The notes under the pieces are model-generated. The model saw only the letters and a program-made list of their open reading frames with translations. It did not search any database and was not told the origin of the DNA. From the NCBI RefSeq assembly GCF_000018885.1, contig NC_010168.1:1922001-1986000 (forward strand): a DNA stretch of 64,000 bases, read 5' to 3'. Both the position numbers and the translations under genes were made by a program. Source of the stretch: Renibacterium salmoninarum ATCC 33209 (lineage in GTDB: Bacteria > Actinomycetota > Actinomycetes > Actinomycetales > Micrococcaceae). Positions 21,740 to 31,239 of the stretch are shown piece by piece; position 1 is the stretch's first letter; each line of letters opens with the position of its first letter.

Positions 21740-23446
21740 ATGTTCAAACGACGGGCATCCAAACTCGTCGCCAGCGCCGCCATCGCCACTTTTACGATCA
21801 CCGGCCTGAGCGTCACCCCAGCCTCAGCCATCAGCAAAGGCTCCGAGATCCCAAATCGCGCAAAATGCCAACGTCGTCAAAGTAGTCACCGGATACGGCA
21901 GCTGCACGGGCACTCTCGTTGACGCGCAATGGATCGCAACCGCAGCATCCTGCTTTAGTCAAAACCCAGCCAACTACAGCGCACTAACGGAAAGCGCACC
22001 GGGTCTGAATGCTAGGGCAATGTTCGGCTCCAACACCAATGTTCAGACGGCGGTCGCGATCACATGGATCAAGCCTTTCAAGGGTCTTGACGACAAAGCT
22101 GACGATCCTCGCGATCTAGTCCTTGCAAAACTCGCCACCCCTGCCTTCAACACCAGCCCTATGAAACTAGCCACCACCGCACCCGCCACCGGAGCGCAAC
22201 TGAACTTCATCGGCTGGGGTCGCACCGCCACCGAATGGATGCCTAAAACCGCTAAGAACGGCACCTTCAAGGTCTCCTCCATCGACGCCAAAGAAATCAC
22301 AATCCTCGGCACACCCACGCCCCCGAGCTCAGAGAGTCCAAGCCTCTGCCTGGGCGACTCCGGAGCCCCCGGCATCCGCACCACACCCAACGGCCAAGAA
22401 CTCACCGCGCTGAACTCCCGCTCCTGGCAAAAAACTGCCTCGGATCCCGACAAACCAAAGACGGCGCCTACGCAACCCGCCTCGACGACATCACCCCCTG
22501 GATCCAAGACACCATCAACAACGGCAAAAAGCTAGCCGGCATCGAAAACCATCAAATCGTTCGCATCAACCCGGCGAGCGACAAGGATCTCTGTGTAACT
22601 TATTTCGCACCGGAGCCAAGGACCGCCGACCATACCGCATATAAAGAAAAATGCGATAAGAGCTACAAAGCCAACTCACAACGTTTCGAGCTCATCGAAC
22701 GTGGGCTAGCTACCTACCTGATCAAAGACTGGAACGGACGACAGTGCCTCACCAACACCAACGGAAAATTCGTCGTTCAGGCCGTGTGTGATGAGAACTC
22801 AAACGCTCAAAAGTGGGAATTCGTCCCGGGCGCAAACGACAGTCGCTATATCAAGAATGTGGCCAATGGGAAAGTACTAGACCTTGAAGGCAACAATCTC
22901 ATTCAGACCGATCTAAACACTGAATCAACCAACCAACGCTGGGCTGTCACCAAAGAAAGCAAGGCACTTTACAACCTGTCGGCACTCGGTAGCTATGTCT
23001 CTGTCCAGACCACGGCTCCCGGAACTCCGCAATCTATCCGACACACCAATGGCGTCGGGCAAGTCGCGTTGATCACCACCAATTCCCCCGAACTCGATCG
23101 CAAAAGTTCGACCTGGAAAATAGTGCCCGGTTTGTACGACAAAACTTGTATTAGCTTCCAATCACTTAATTTCCCACAGCAGTACCTATCGGCTCGTGAC
23201 GTTAATGTAGCTACTCGTGGTACCGACGCTTCAGTAGGTGGACTCCTACCAGGAGAAGGGACTTTCTGCCCGCGAGTTGGATCTACACCTGACACGATGA
23301 GCTTCGACTGGTCCGGCAATCAGGGATACGCTCTGCAGAACGTTGGCGGAGTGCTAAAGATTGGCTACCGCCAGTCTGATAATGGCGACTTCGAGCGGGA
23401 TACCGCATGGAAGTTCGGCCAGGCTTGGGCTTCACCGACCCCGTAG
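21740..23446 (+). pseudogene. Trypsin-like (S1) protein with ricin-type lectin and AbfB-like domains, two frameshifts
   Basis: ATG 21740 opens a signal peptide (MFKRRASKLVASAAIATF...PASA). A frameshift near 21840-21860 leads to the S1 domain: VVTGYGSCTGTLVDAQWIATAASCF, DLVLAKL (Asp region) and LCLGDSGAPGI (nucleophile Ser). A second shift near 22420-22440, at an A6 run, leads to LGSRQTKDGAYATRLDDITPWI and then a beta-trefoil lectin with QKW, QRW and TWK repeats, followed by an AbfB-like segment (SFQSLNFPQQYLSARDV). The usual TAAHC is TAASC, so the catalytic His is absent even in the reconstructed protein. The ancestor may have been a carbohydrate-binding pseudoprotease. A terminator follows at 23464. 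Confidence 0.8.
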
Positions 23447-23463
23447 TAACTGCACCTGGATAA

Positions 23464-23503
23464 CCCACTGTGGGGCTCGGCAATCGCCGAGCCCCACAGT
23501 GGG
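23464..23503 (+). terminator. Hairpin terminator after the trypsin/lectin gene
   Basis: A perfect 18-bp stem (arms 23464-23481 and 23486-23503) with an AATC loop lies 18 bp past the stop. No clear T-run follows. Confidence 0.8.
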
Positions 23504-23598
23504 TCTGAGAAACAAATACCCCTCGGGAACAACCACACAGTAGACTCGGTTTAACACTTTTAGTTACAAGTCATTAACCGATACTGAAGGATTCCAGC

Positions 23599-24789
23599 AT
23601 GAGCAACCCCGATGATGTGGTCATTCTCGGCGGAGCACGCACTCCGCTCGGCAAGCTACAAGGTGCCTTGGCCAGTTTCCAGGCCGTAGACCTCGGTGGC
23701 TTCGCGATCAAAGGCGCTTTGGAAAAGGCAAACGTCAAAGCTGAAGACGTCGACGCCGTCATCATGGGACACGTCGTCCAGGCTGGTTGCGGCCAGAACC
23801 CAGCGCGGCAGTCCGCTATCAAAGCTGGCATCGGCTGGAACAGACCTACCGTAACCATCAACAAAGTCTGCCTCTCCGGCTTGGCTGCAGTAACAGATGC
23901 GGCTCGTTTGCTGCGCAGCGGCGAAGCCTCCATCGTGGTCGCCGGCGGCCAGGAATCCATGACCAACGCCCCGCACATTCTGCCCGGCTCGCGCAGCGGC
24001 TGGAATTACGGCAACTTCACCGCCATCGACTCCGTTGCGCACGACGGCCTGACGGACGCTTTTGACGGCGAGTCGATGGGTGCCTCAACCGAGCGGAAGA
24101 ACACCGAACTCAGCCTCGGCCGCACCGAACAAGACGAAGTAGCCGCCGCCTCACACCAGCGTGCCGCGAAAGCTCAAGAATCAGGGATTTTTGACGACGA
24201 AATCGTGCCGGTCAGCCTACCCCAGCGCAAAGGCGATCCCCTTCTAGTCAGCCAAGATGAAGGCGTCCGCGCCAACACCACAGTTGAAACGCTCAGTGGA
24301 CTACGTGCAGCTTTCGCCAAAGACGGCACCATCACGGCAGGCAACTCGTCGCCGCTGTCCGACGGCGCCGCCGCCTTGGTGCTGACAACCCGTGCCAAGG
24401 CCGAGGAGCTAGGCCTGAAGTGGATCGCCGTCGTCGGTAAGCCAGGACAGGTTGCCGGACCGGACACCTCTTTGCACTCCCAGCCGTCTAATGCGATCAA
24501 ACAAGCCCTGGGCCGCGCTGGCTGGACCGCCCAAGACTTAGATTTCATTGAGATCAATGAAGCTTTCGGCTCGGTCGCGGTCCAGTCCCTCAAGGACTTG
24601 GATTACCCGCTGGAAAAGACCAACATTCACGGTGGCGCAATCGCCGTTGGCCACCCAATCGGTGCATCCGGTGCCCGCTTGGCGTTGCACGCAGCGCTTG
24701 AGCTCAACCGACGCGGCGGCGGCAAAGCCGCAGTGTCGCTCTGCGGCGGCGGCGGTCAAGGCGAAGCGCTCTTACTCTACACCGATTGA
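23599..24789 (+). CDS. Acetyl-CoA C-acetyltransferase (thiolase)
   Basis: A 396-residue thiolase that condenses or cleaves acetoacetyl-CoA. The nucleophilic Cys is in NKVCLSG (C91), the substrate-orienting motif is NEAFGSVAV, the general-base His is in GHPIGASGAR and the second Cys in SLCGGGGQGEA near the C-terminus. The start is ATG 23599 with AAGGA upstream. It stands alone in front of a YbaK-type gene with a 13-bp gap. Biosynthetic or degradative direction cannot be told from sequence. Intact. Confidence 0.93.
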   Translation: MSNPDDVVILGGARTPLGKLQGALASFQAVDLGGFAIKGALEKANVKAEDVDAVIMGHVVQAGCGQNPARQSAIKAGIGWNRPTVTINKVCLSGLAAVTDAARLLRSGEASIVVAGGQESMTNAPHILPGSRSGWNYGNFTAIDSVAHDGLTDAFDGESMGASTERKNTELSLGRTEQDEVAAASHQRAAKAQESGIFDDEIVPVSLPQRKGDPLLVSQDEGVRANTTVETLSGLRAAFAKDGTITAGNSSPLSDGAAALVLTTRAKAEELGLKWIAVVGKPGQVAGPDTSLHSQPSNAIKQALGRAGWTAQDLDFIEINEAFGSVAVQSLKDLDYPLEKTNIHGGAIAVGHPIGASGARLALHAALELNRRGGGKAAVSLCGGGGQGEALLLYTD

Positions 24790-24802
24790 TAAGCTCCGGT
24801 AC

Positions 24803-25267
24803 ATGAGTACCGAACGCTTTCTGGTCGCCCCGCACGCCAAAGGGCTCGACGTCGAAATCATTGAACGTGCCGCAGCGGGCAGTCTCGAGGAGGCTGCCCG
24901 CCTACTCGGCATCCAGCCTGCGGATATCGTCAAATCACTCGTAGTGAAACACAAGGATGGGACATTTCTCTTCGCGCTCATTCCCGGCGACCGGCAAATC
25001 TCGTGGCCCAAGCTGCGTGAATTGATCGGCGTCAATAAACTCTCGATGCCGTCAGCTGAGGTGGCATTAGCCGCAACTGGCTATGAGCGTGGCACCATCA
25101 CACCGATCGGCGCCGAGGGCGATTGGCCCGTCTATGCGGACGCTTCGATCCGTGGAAAACGAATTTCGATGGGTGCCGGCGCGCACGGCTACAGCGCTTT
25201 TCTGGATGCTGACGCCCTAACCACGGCATATAACGCCAGGGTTGCTGATATCAGCGAAGCGCTCTAA
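24803..25267 (+). CDS. YbaK/EbsC-type aminoacyl-tRNA deacylase
   Basis: A 154-residue single-domain protein of the YbaK/ProX editing family that hydrolyses mischarged aminoacyl-tRNA such as Cys-tRNA(Pro). Typical family stretches are visible: DIVKSLVVKHKDGTFLFALIPGD near residue 50, a catalytic-lysine region at the start of this block, and the C-terminal GAGAHGYSAFLDADAL. The start ATG 24803 is chosen over longer frames because upstream residues overlap the thiolase. Exact substrate unknown. Confidence 0.82.
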   Translation: MSTERFLVAPHAKGLDVEIIERAAAGSLEEAARLLGIQPADIVKSLVVKHKDGTFLFALIPGDRQISWPKLRELIGVNKLSMPSAEVALAATGYERGTITPIGAEGDWPVYADASIRGKRISMGAGAHGYSAFLDADALTTAYNARVADISEAL

Positions 25268-25321
25268 AGCGTTAGCGTTACTCCAGCTGCCGTGCAGGCG
25301 CTGCTCGTTTGAAGCACCGAA

Positions 25322-25753
25322 TCAGAGACCGCTGTCTCTTTTGTCTTTGGGCACCGACCCACCATTGGCATCTGCCCGAGCAAACGCCAAGTCAGAAAGC
25401 TTAGTCAAAGGCGCAGACACGTTCTCCGGGGATCGACCAGCAATATCGATCATCTTTGCCCCTAACAGCAGCCAATTCTTATTAGCCGCATCCTTCACGC
25501 CATCGCGGTAATCCACGAAGCCGTCATTGAATGCCTGACAAGCTGCCTTGGCATCCAACGCCACCGGGGTACCAGCGGGAGTTCCCGTGGTAGGAACTCC
25601 CGCTGACTGCTCGGCCACATCAGAAGGAGCTGTGGACTGCGCTCATGAAGATTCACCGCTGGCAGAATTGGGAGCCGTCGTTTGACCAGAGCATGCGCCC
25701 AGTGCGAGCACCAAACCAAAACCGAGCAACGCAATACGAGGCAAACGAGACAC
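25322..25753 (-). pseudogene. Small lipoprotein interrupted by an opal codon
   Basis: A GTG at 25753 follows GGAG and opens SRLPRIALLGFGLVLALGAC, a lipoprotein signal ending in the lipobox LGAC. After about 15 more residues (SGQTTAPNSASGESS) an in-frame TGA occurs at 25643-25645. The same frame then continues through AQSTAPSDVAEQSAG to a conserved-looking globular part (ACQAFNDGFVDYRDG, LLLGAKMIDIAGRSPENV). The globular half would be untethered. The function of the family is unknown to me. Confidence 0.65.
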
Positions 25754-25841
25754 AATCAACTCCACTTTGAGACGACAATTCATCTACGCTATCAAACCAA
25801 CTCTGGATATTCCCTGGCGTTTCCCAACAAACTTCAGTGAC

Positions 25842-25916
25842 TTAGGCCCTGCGGAACCGCAAAGTCACAATCTGGAACGGCCGCAGCTGCAACTCCAACT
25901 CACCAGATTCGCCAAC
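25842..25916 (-). pseudogene. C-terminal stub resembling alpha-mannosidase, cut by the IS
   Basis: On the minus strand the 75 bp next to the IS read VGESGELELQLRPFQIVTLRFRRA and stop. The RPFxIxTLR ending is typical of GH38 alpha-mannosidases. The rest of the gene is absent from this side of the IS, so this is a remnant. The match is short and from memory. Confidence 0.45.
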
Positions 25917-25966
25917 TGAATCGCCCCGGTGTGTCCGGAGACTTTCTTGTTTGAGAGGATCAGGAC

Positions 25967-26332
25967 ATGGCAGGGAAAACTACGACACGGTATCCGCAGG
26001 AGTTGAAGGATCGTGCGGTGCGCATGGTGGCGGAGATGGAGGGTGCATCTTCGGAGTGGGCGGCGATGCAAAAAGTTGCCCAGCTTTTGGGTGTGGGTGT
26101 GCCGGAAACGGTGCGTAAATGGGTCCGGCAAGCCGAGATCGATGTTGGTACTAGAACTGGAACAACGAGCACGGAATCGGCCGAGCTGAAACGGTTACGG
26201 CGTGAGAACACTGAGCTGAAACGGGCGAACGCGATCCTTCGGAGTGCTTCAGCTTTTTTCGCGGTCGAACTCGACCGCCACAACACTGATCGTGAAATAC
26301 ATCAAGGACCATGCCGGTCACCGCGAGAATAA
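25967..26332 (+). CDS. IS3-family transposase OrfA, copy 1
   Basis: A 121-residue protein with an N-terminal helix-turn-helix that recognises the IS ends (ELKDRAVRMVAEMEG...VAQLLGVGVPETVRKWVRQ) and a heptad leucine-rich helix (LKRLRRENTELKRANAIL) for oligomerisation. The tail after AFFAVELDRH is not conserved: it is the region where IS3 elements shift frame from OrfA to OrfB, over the CTTTTTTC run near 26256. The start is ATG 25967 after GAGAGGATCAGGAC. Confidence 0.9.
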   Translation: MAGKTTTRYPQELKDRAVRMVAEMEGASSEWAAMQKVAQLLGVGVPETVRKWVRQAEIDVGTRTGTTSTESAELKRLRRENTELKRANAILRSASAFFAVELDRHNTDREIHQGPCRSPRE

Positions 26333-26341
26333 TGGATTGCG

Positions 26342-27232
26342 GTGGGGTGTCGAGTCGATCTGCCAGGTGCTTACTGGGACGGGGTGAAGACCACCCCGTC
26401 CACGTACTACGAATGGGTGGATAAAACACGATCTCACCGAGAACAACGTGATGAGGTGCTCAAGCCCGTGATCCAGAAGGTGTATGCCGCTAATTACGGG
26501 GTGCACGGCACCAGGAAAGTCTGGTTGGCGATGAACCGTGAAGGTGTGCCGGTGGCCAGGTGCACGGTAGAACGGCTCATGGGGTTACTTGGCATACAGG
26601 GTGCGGTCCGTGGCAAGGTCAAACGCACCACGATCAAAGACTCGAAGGCAGCCCGAGCGAAGGACTTGGTCCGCCGTGATTTCACACCAACGGCACCGGA
26701 TCGGCTATGGGTAGCTGATTTCACCTATGTTTCGACCTGGTCCGGGTGGGTCTATGTTGCCTTCGTGATCGATGCTTACTCTCGGAGGATCCTGGGCTGG
26801 TCAGCGAGTGCTTCTATGAACACCGTGCTAGTGCTCAACGCAGTTAATCAGGCAATCTGGAGTCGTGAACGGGCCGGGGCTGAGATTTCCGGGGTGATTC
26901 ATCATCACGATGCCGGGGCTCAATACGCCTCCTTGGCCTTCACCGAACGCCTGGCCCAGGCCGGTATCCGCCCCTCGATCGGTTCTGTGGGTGATAGTTA
27001 CGACAACGTCTTGGCGGAAACCATCAACGGGCTTTATAAGACCGAGCTGATCAAACCCGGCAAGCCCTGGCGGACTCTAGAAGAAGTCGAAATCGGCACT
27101 GCTGAATGGGTCGATTGGTACAACCACCGAAGGCTCTACCAGTACTGCGGAGACATCCCACCAGTAGAGCTAGAAAACCACTACTACAATCACTACCAGA
27201 GCACGGCAGCCGCCGACAGGCTCATCGTCTGA
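26342..27232 (+). CDS. IS3-family transposase OrfB (DDE), copy 1
   Basis: A DDE integrase-type transposase. Catalytic residues are visible: first Asp in WVADFTYV, second in HHHDAGAQY, Glu in LAETINGLYKTEL. The annotated frame (GTG 26342) gives 296 residues, but family-like N-terminal sequence (LIVKYIKDHAGH, GLRWGVESICQVLT) lies in the +1 frame at 26287-26385 and the frame returns near 26380-26392. The first OrfB residues in this frame are therefore probably not native. Copy 2 has the same structure. Activity of the element cannot be judged from sequence. Confidence 0.85.
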   Translation: MGCRVDLPGAYWDGVKTTPSTYYEWVDKTRSHREQRDEVLKPVIQKVYAANYGVHGTRKVWLAMNREGVPVARCTVERLMGLLGIQGAVRGKVKRTTIKDSKAARAKDLVRRDFTPTAPDRLWVADFTYVSTWSGWVYVAFVIDAYSRRILGWSASASMNTVLVLNAVNQAIWSRERAGAEISGVIHHHDAGAQYASLAFTERLAQAGIRPSIGSVGDSYDNVLAETINGLYKTELIKPGKPWRTLEEVEIGTAEWVDWYNHRRLYQYCGDIPPVELENHYYNHYQSTAAADRLIV

Positions 27233-27262
27233 GAAACCCTCCGGACACACCGGGGCGATTCA

Positions 27263-29840
27263 GTGCCGCTTTAGCAGAGACCTTGCCTTTGATCGAGATC
27301 GTGCGACTAGCGCCGACGGCAAGATTACCAACGGCGCAACTGACCGTCTGCCCCGTTACGGTGCAGGCACTGCCCGCATCCACTTGGCCAGAGCCACCAG
27401 TAATGCTTGCGGGCAAGACGTCGCGCGTGGTCACACCAGTGGCTGGCCGCGGCCCGTTGTTCTTGACGGTCAGTCGGTATTCGATCGGCTGACCGTCAAG
27501 GGATATTGCGTGACCTGCTCTTTGGTAATTTGCAGATCTGCTGCTGAGGCCACCGGCGTAGTGACTGTGTTGGAGTAAGAGGTTTTGGCCGCGTTGTTAT
27601 CCAGCGGATCTTGATAGGAAACCGATGCGGTATTTCGTACCGTGCTTGCCGCTGAATCAGCGTTGGCAGTAACTCGGAAAGTGATAGTCGCTTTCGCGCC
27701 GGGGGCTAATATGCCACCCGCACTGGCTGTCGCAGCGTTACCCAGGCGCACGGTGACTTGATCTTGGCTGGCGTTATATTCGCCGCGATCATCGCCAGCA
27801 GCATCGGTTAAGTTTCCGATTCCGGTACCCGCGGTGATTTTGAGCGATCCCGGAACATAAGTTGTTCCAGTGGGGATTTGATCGGTCAAGACGCTCAAGG
27901 GGGCGTCCGAACCACCCGAGTTAGTAACGTCCACCTTGTACTCAAGGGTGTCACCGACTCGCACCGGTGAGTTGCCGCTGATATTTATCACAGACTTATC
28001 CGCGGTTAGACACGGAGAGTTACCAAATTTGATGTCGTCAAGGAGATTTCCTGCGCTGGGGCTGCCACCAGAAGTAGAGACTTGAGTCAAAGAGGAATCG
28101 CGTGGTGGTTTGACCAGCCGGAACAGTATAGAACCCGCTGTATGTCCCCCAAGCAGTGTTGCCATCCGTAATGTTGGGACCCTGTTGCGTCTGCACCGTG
28201 GTGCTGCCAGCTCGGACTCGCATGGTATCCGTGCCATAACGACCGCGGTGTTGAAGTGACCATTTAACGACTTGACCCGGCGTCGTCGCCACGTCTTGAT
28301 AGAGCGATGCCACGACATTGGCGTTCAACTCCGCAAGCTGGTTTCCGTCCGGTGCGTTAACTCCTTGCGCGCCCTTGCCCCATATTTCGATTTTTCCGTC
28401 GGCGGCGGTGGTCTTCCATCCGGGCACATTGGCCTGGTCGAAAAGCACGACGGCGTTGTTAGCTACAGTTGGTTGCTAAAAGCTGCCATTGGTGAGCGTG
28501 ACCTGTGCAGGGTAAGTGGTCTGGGTCGGATCGGTTACGGCATAATCTTCAACTTCGCCATCGGCCGCCGCGCCAGTTGGGTTGGCGACGTCGTCGGCAT
28601 CACTCGCGATTCGAAAGCGCGCAACCAGGTCAGTTCCCGCACCGGTAACTGCCGGCAGGTTGGTCCAGTTGAGCGTTGCGACGCCGTTCTGACAGGTGGC
28701 GGTGGCAGATTCGTTGGCGTCAAAAACACCGTTTTTGTTGGTGTCCAGCCAAGCCTTCACCGTGCTGCCGGGACCGGTGCATAGAACTTGGACGGAGTAA
28801 TTTTTCTGTCCGGGAGTGTACAGCGGAAAGCTGTTGGCACCATTGGCTAACAGCTGGGTGACACCTTCATCTGCGGTGCCAGTGGAATCATCCGCGCTCA
28901 GCGTGGCGCCAGTTCCGGCTTCTGAGTCCGGGGCAACCCGGCCAAGGTAAACCCCGGCAGATTCGGTGAGCGCTGGCGGATTGAGAAGGCTTTGTGCCGA
29001 TCCGCTAGCCGTCTGCGGCACCAAATGCTGGGCCACTCCGTAGCTTGCCGGCGCATCTCCGTAGTCGAATGGCAGCATCAGGCCGAACGCGGCGGCTTGC
29101 CGCCCGCCACCTTCAATGCGAGTGCTCACCTGAGTGGTGTCACTGAACACGAACGGCGTAGAGGCTGTTCCTTCAGTGTTAGTCAACCGCAGTTGTTTTC
29201 CGGACAAGGTTCCGGCCCACATCGTCGAGCCCTTGCGGTAATCCTGGAAATCTACCCAGTCAGTTCCAGTGGTGTTGTACTGCAGAGCCTCAGAAGGGCT
29301 GGCGGTTGCTTCACCGTCAGTTGCCACCACGCGCGGAGTAATGGTGCGGCCGTTAATGGTCAGTAAAAAGTTAAAGGTGGCCGCTACTTTGGCTCCGTCA
29401 ATGTCATTAGCGATCGCGACGTTTCCAGCGGGCGCGTAGGCTTGGCCAGCCGGGCTGCCAACATAAGAACTCAAGCTCTGCACGCGCAAATCCGTCGAGC
29501 CGGAGATGCTGCTCTTGGCGGACATCGTGACGGTAGCGCTGACTCCTGGTGCTGGCGAGAAAGTCTTCGACCCGCCAACAGTATTGACCGGGAATCCGGT
29601 CATATCGAACCAATAGATCCGCGGTTGATACGGCCCAGAACCAGCGGTCGCATAGTCGGCGTTGGCCGGCGCGATGCCGCCGACGAAACCTACCACCATT
29701 CCCGAAGCAACGAGAGCGAGCGATGCTGTGGCAGCCAAGGTGCCATGTAGGGCGCTCTTTGCCATCTTGAGCGCTTGCCGTCGTCGTTGCGAGACACCTT
29801 TGAAGTGCCGGCCGGTCCGAACGTGTGCGTTGCGAATCAT
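27263..29840 (-). pseudogene. Large surface protein with GEVED and DUF11 domains, multiply broken and IS-truncated
   Basis: ATG 29840 (GGGGAC upstream) opens a long signal peptide (GTLAATASLALVASGMVVGF). A CshA/GEVED-type region follows (FDYGDAPASYGVAQH, DTNKNGVFDANE, GAAADGEVEDYAV). A TAG at 28476-28478 falls where NGSFEQPTV is expected, so GAG to TAG is likely. The frame continues through a carbohydrate-binding-like segment ([15 protein letters not shown]), shifts near 28075-28095 into a DUF11 repeat (GDTLEYKVDVTNSGGSDAPL), and shifts again near 27510-27522 into a second DUF11 repeat (IEYRLTVKNNGPRPATGV). The IS ends it at 27262. No sorting signal remains. This was probably a cell-wall adhesin-like protein. 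Confidence 0.8.
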
Positions 29841-30014
29841 TGTGTCCCCAAATGGCTCGACCACCGGCCAGCCAAATCTCGTCGTTCCCGCGGAAGAGAC
29901 AGCGGTCAATCAGCCCTGCTGATGACCGCCGTACACCGAGGAAAATTATCTGTGATTCATTATGCTACCGGGACGTACACCAGGCTGATACCCACATCGT
30001 GGTCACATCTTGGT
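29841..30014. other. Intergenic region after mnhG
   Basis: A 174-bp stretch between the 3' end of the Mrp operon and the start of the GEVED gene, both on the minus strand. No ORF or clear terminator hairpin is visible. Confidence 0.3.
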
Positions 30015-30398
30015 CTAAACTTCGCGGTCTTTGGCGGCAGCAGCCTCGACCACTTCATTCAAATCGTCCTGGCTCAATGTTTCTTTACGAAGGTGTTTGG
30101 TGCGGTATCCGGCCCGACCAACCATATGCGCGGAGACCGGAACCGTGAGGAGCTGGAAAATCCAGGCGACCAACAAGATAGGCAGCACGGACCAGCTGCG
30201 AAGTTGCAGCGCCATCGCAGCAAGAAGCAAGAAAAGCCCTAGAACCTGCGGTTTTGTCGCCGCATGCATCCGGCTCATCAAGTCGGGAAAGCGCAGTAGA
30301 CCAATCGCAGCAGCCAAGGAAAGCAATGCACCCAGAATCAAAAAGATCGCGGTGAGCAGGTCGATGAAGCCGTCAAATGCGGTTTGAGTCGCAATCAT
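30015..30398 (-). CDS. mnhG: Na+/H+ antiporter subunit G
   Basis: A 127-residue, three-helix membrane subunit of the Mrp/Mnh multisubunit cation/proton antiporter. LLSLAAAIGLLRFPDLMSRMHAATKPQVLG is the diagnostic MnhG/MrpG stretch. It is the last gene of the six-gene operon and overlaps mnhF by 4 nt (ATGA). The complex exchanges Na+ for H+ across the cytoplasmic membrane; this subunit is required for assembly in studied systems. Intact. Confidence 0.9.
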   Translation of the reverse strand: MIATQTAFDGFIDLLTAIFLILGALLSLAAAIGLLRFPDLMSRMHAATKPQVLGLFLLLAAMALQLRSWSVLPILLVAWIFQLLTVPVSAHMVGRAGYRTKHLRKETLSQDDLNEVVEAAAAKDREV

Positions 30399-30682
30399 TG
30401 CGGCCTCCTATCGGCTACGTATCTAGCCACCGTGACTGAACCGATGAACCCAATAACAGTGAGTCCAACTAATAGCGGCAAATTGTTCAGATGGTGGTTA
30501 ACCGCCATATCCGTGGCCAAAGCGGCGGAAAAGATCGCTAACAACACATCGGCGGCAAGAACCCGGTCGAGAAGTGATGGGCCGACGGCGATGCGGTAGA
30601 TAGCGCCCAGCGCGGCCAGGCTCAAAATCACCCCGACCACAATCAAGACCAAGGTCATAAGCGGCATTCCGAAGACGCTCAT
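30395..30682 (-). CDS. mnhF: Na+/H+ antiporter subunit F
   Basis: The 95-residue three-helix MnhF/MrpF subunit. Hydrophobic segments are TLVLIVVGVILSLAALGAIY, VLAADVLLAIFSAALATDM and LLVGLTVIGFIGSVTVARYV; the GPSLLDRVLAADVL motif is typical. It overlaps both neighbours by 4 nt, as in a tightly coupled operon. Confidence 0.9.
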   Translation of the reverse strand: MSVFGMPLMTLVLIVVGVILSLAALGAIYRIAVGPSLLDRVLAADVLLAIFSAALATDMAVNHHLNNLPLLVGLTVIGFIGSVTVARYVADRRPQ

Positions 30683-31239
30683 CCTGGCATCACCGCCGTC
30701 GTCCGCTCCGCGTTCAAGGCGGCGAGCTCGGTTTTACTGCCCATAATCCGAATCAGCCAAGCTTCGGTGGCCCGAACGTCTTCGCGGACTTTGCGGACGT
30801 CTTCTTCGTTGCGCACGTTGAGCGCGTGCAGGTACAACGTCGACGTCGAACGGTCTACCTCGATGACCAAAGAACCAGGAATAAGCGAGATGACGTGCCC
30901 AGTGGCGGTGACCATGAGATCAGAATGGCTGCGTAATGGCACCGCCACTACCGCATTGGTGATCTTGGGACCCCGTGCCAGCAGCAAGTAATTTACCTGC
31001 GCGCTGGCGAGCGCGATTCGCCAGAGGAAAACAAAGGCGTAGCCCACGAAATTAATCACATTGAACCGGCCACTCAGCTCAACTGGCGGCAGATAGAAGA
31101 TTCGCGTCACGATCAGCGCGATGATTGCACCGAAAATGAGATTCCCGGGACTGAAATCCCGCCACAGCGCACCCCACACTAAGACCAGCCAAATCAGCAG
31201 GGGTAATTCCTGCTTGAGCGAGATCCGCTTTTTCGTCAT
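30679..31239 (-). CDS. mnhE: Na+/H+ antiporter subunit E
   Basis: A 186-residue MnhE/MrpE subunit: two or three N-terminal helices (LLIWLVLVWGALWRDFSPGN) and a cytoplasmic domain with HVISLIPGSLVIEVD and STLYLHALNV, both family signatures. It is coupled to mnhD and mnhF by ATGA overlaps. Confidence 0.9.
   Translation of the reverse strand: MTKKRISLKQELPLLIWLVLVWGALWRDFSPGNLIFGAIIALIVTRIFYLPPVELSGRFNVINFVGYAFVFLWRIALASAQVNYLLLARGPKITNAVVAVPLRSHSDLMVTATGHVISLIPGSLVIEVDRSTSTLYLHALNVRNEEDVRKVREDVRATEAWLIRIMGSKTELAALNAERTTAVMPG

Larger units (their letters stand above)
25917..27262 (+). mobile_element. IS3-family insertion sequence, copy 1 (IS994-like)
   Basis: A 1346-bp element bounded by inverted repeats of at least 24 bp beginning TGAATCGCCCCGGTGTGTCC. 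It carries an OrfA with a helix-turn-helix and leucine-zipper region and a DDE-type OrfB. A copy of identical length at 52100-53445 differs by only a handful of bases. It resembles IS994 of Renibacterium salmoninarum as I remember it. Flanking 3-bp sequences (AAC left, GTG right) do not match, so no target duplication is visible. It separates an alpha-mannosidase-like stub from a truncated GEVED/DUF11 gene. Confidence 0.93.

Noticed and set aside
17860..23000. A CRISPR array or phage region near the toxin
   Set aside because: No regularly spaced direct repeats, no integrase or att-like duplication could be found.
25914..27265. Target-site duplication for IS copy 1
   Set aside because: Flanking triplets AAC and GTG differ; shifting the ends by a few bases does not create a match.
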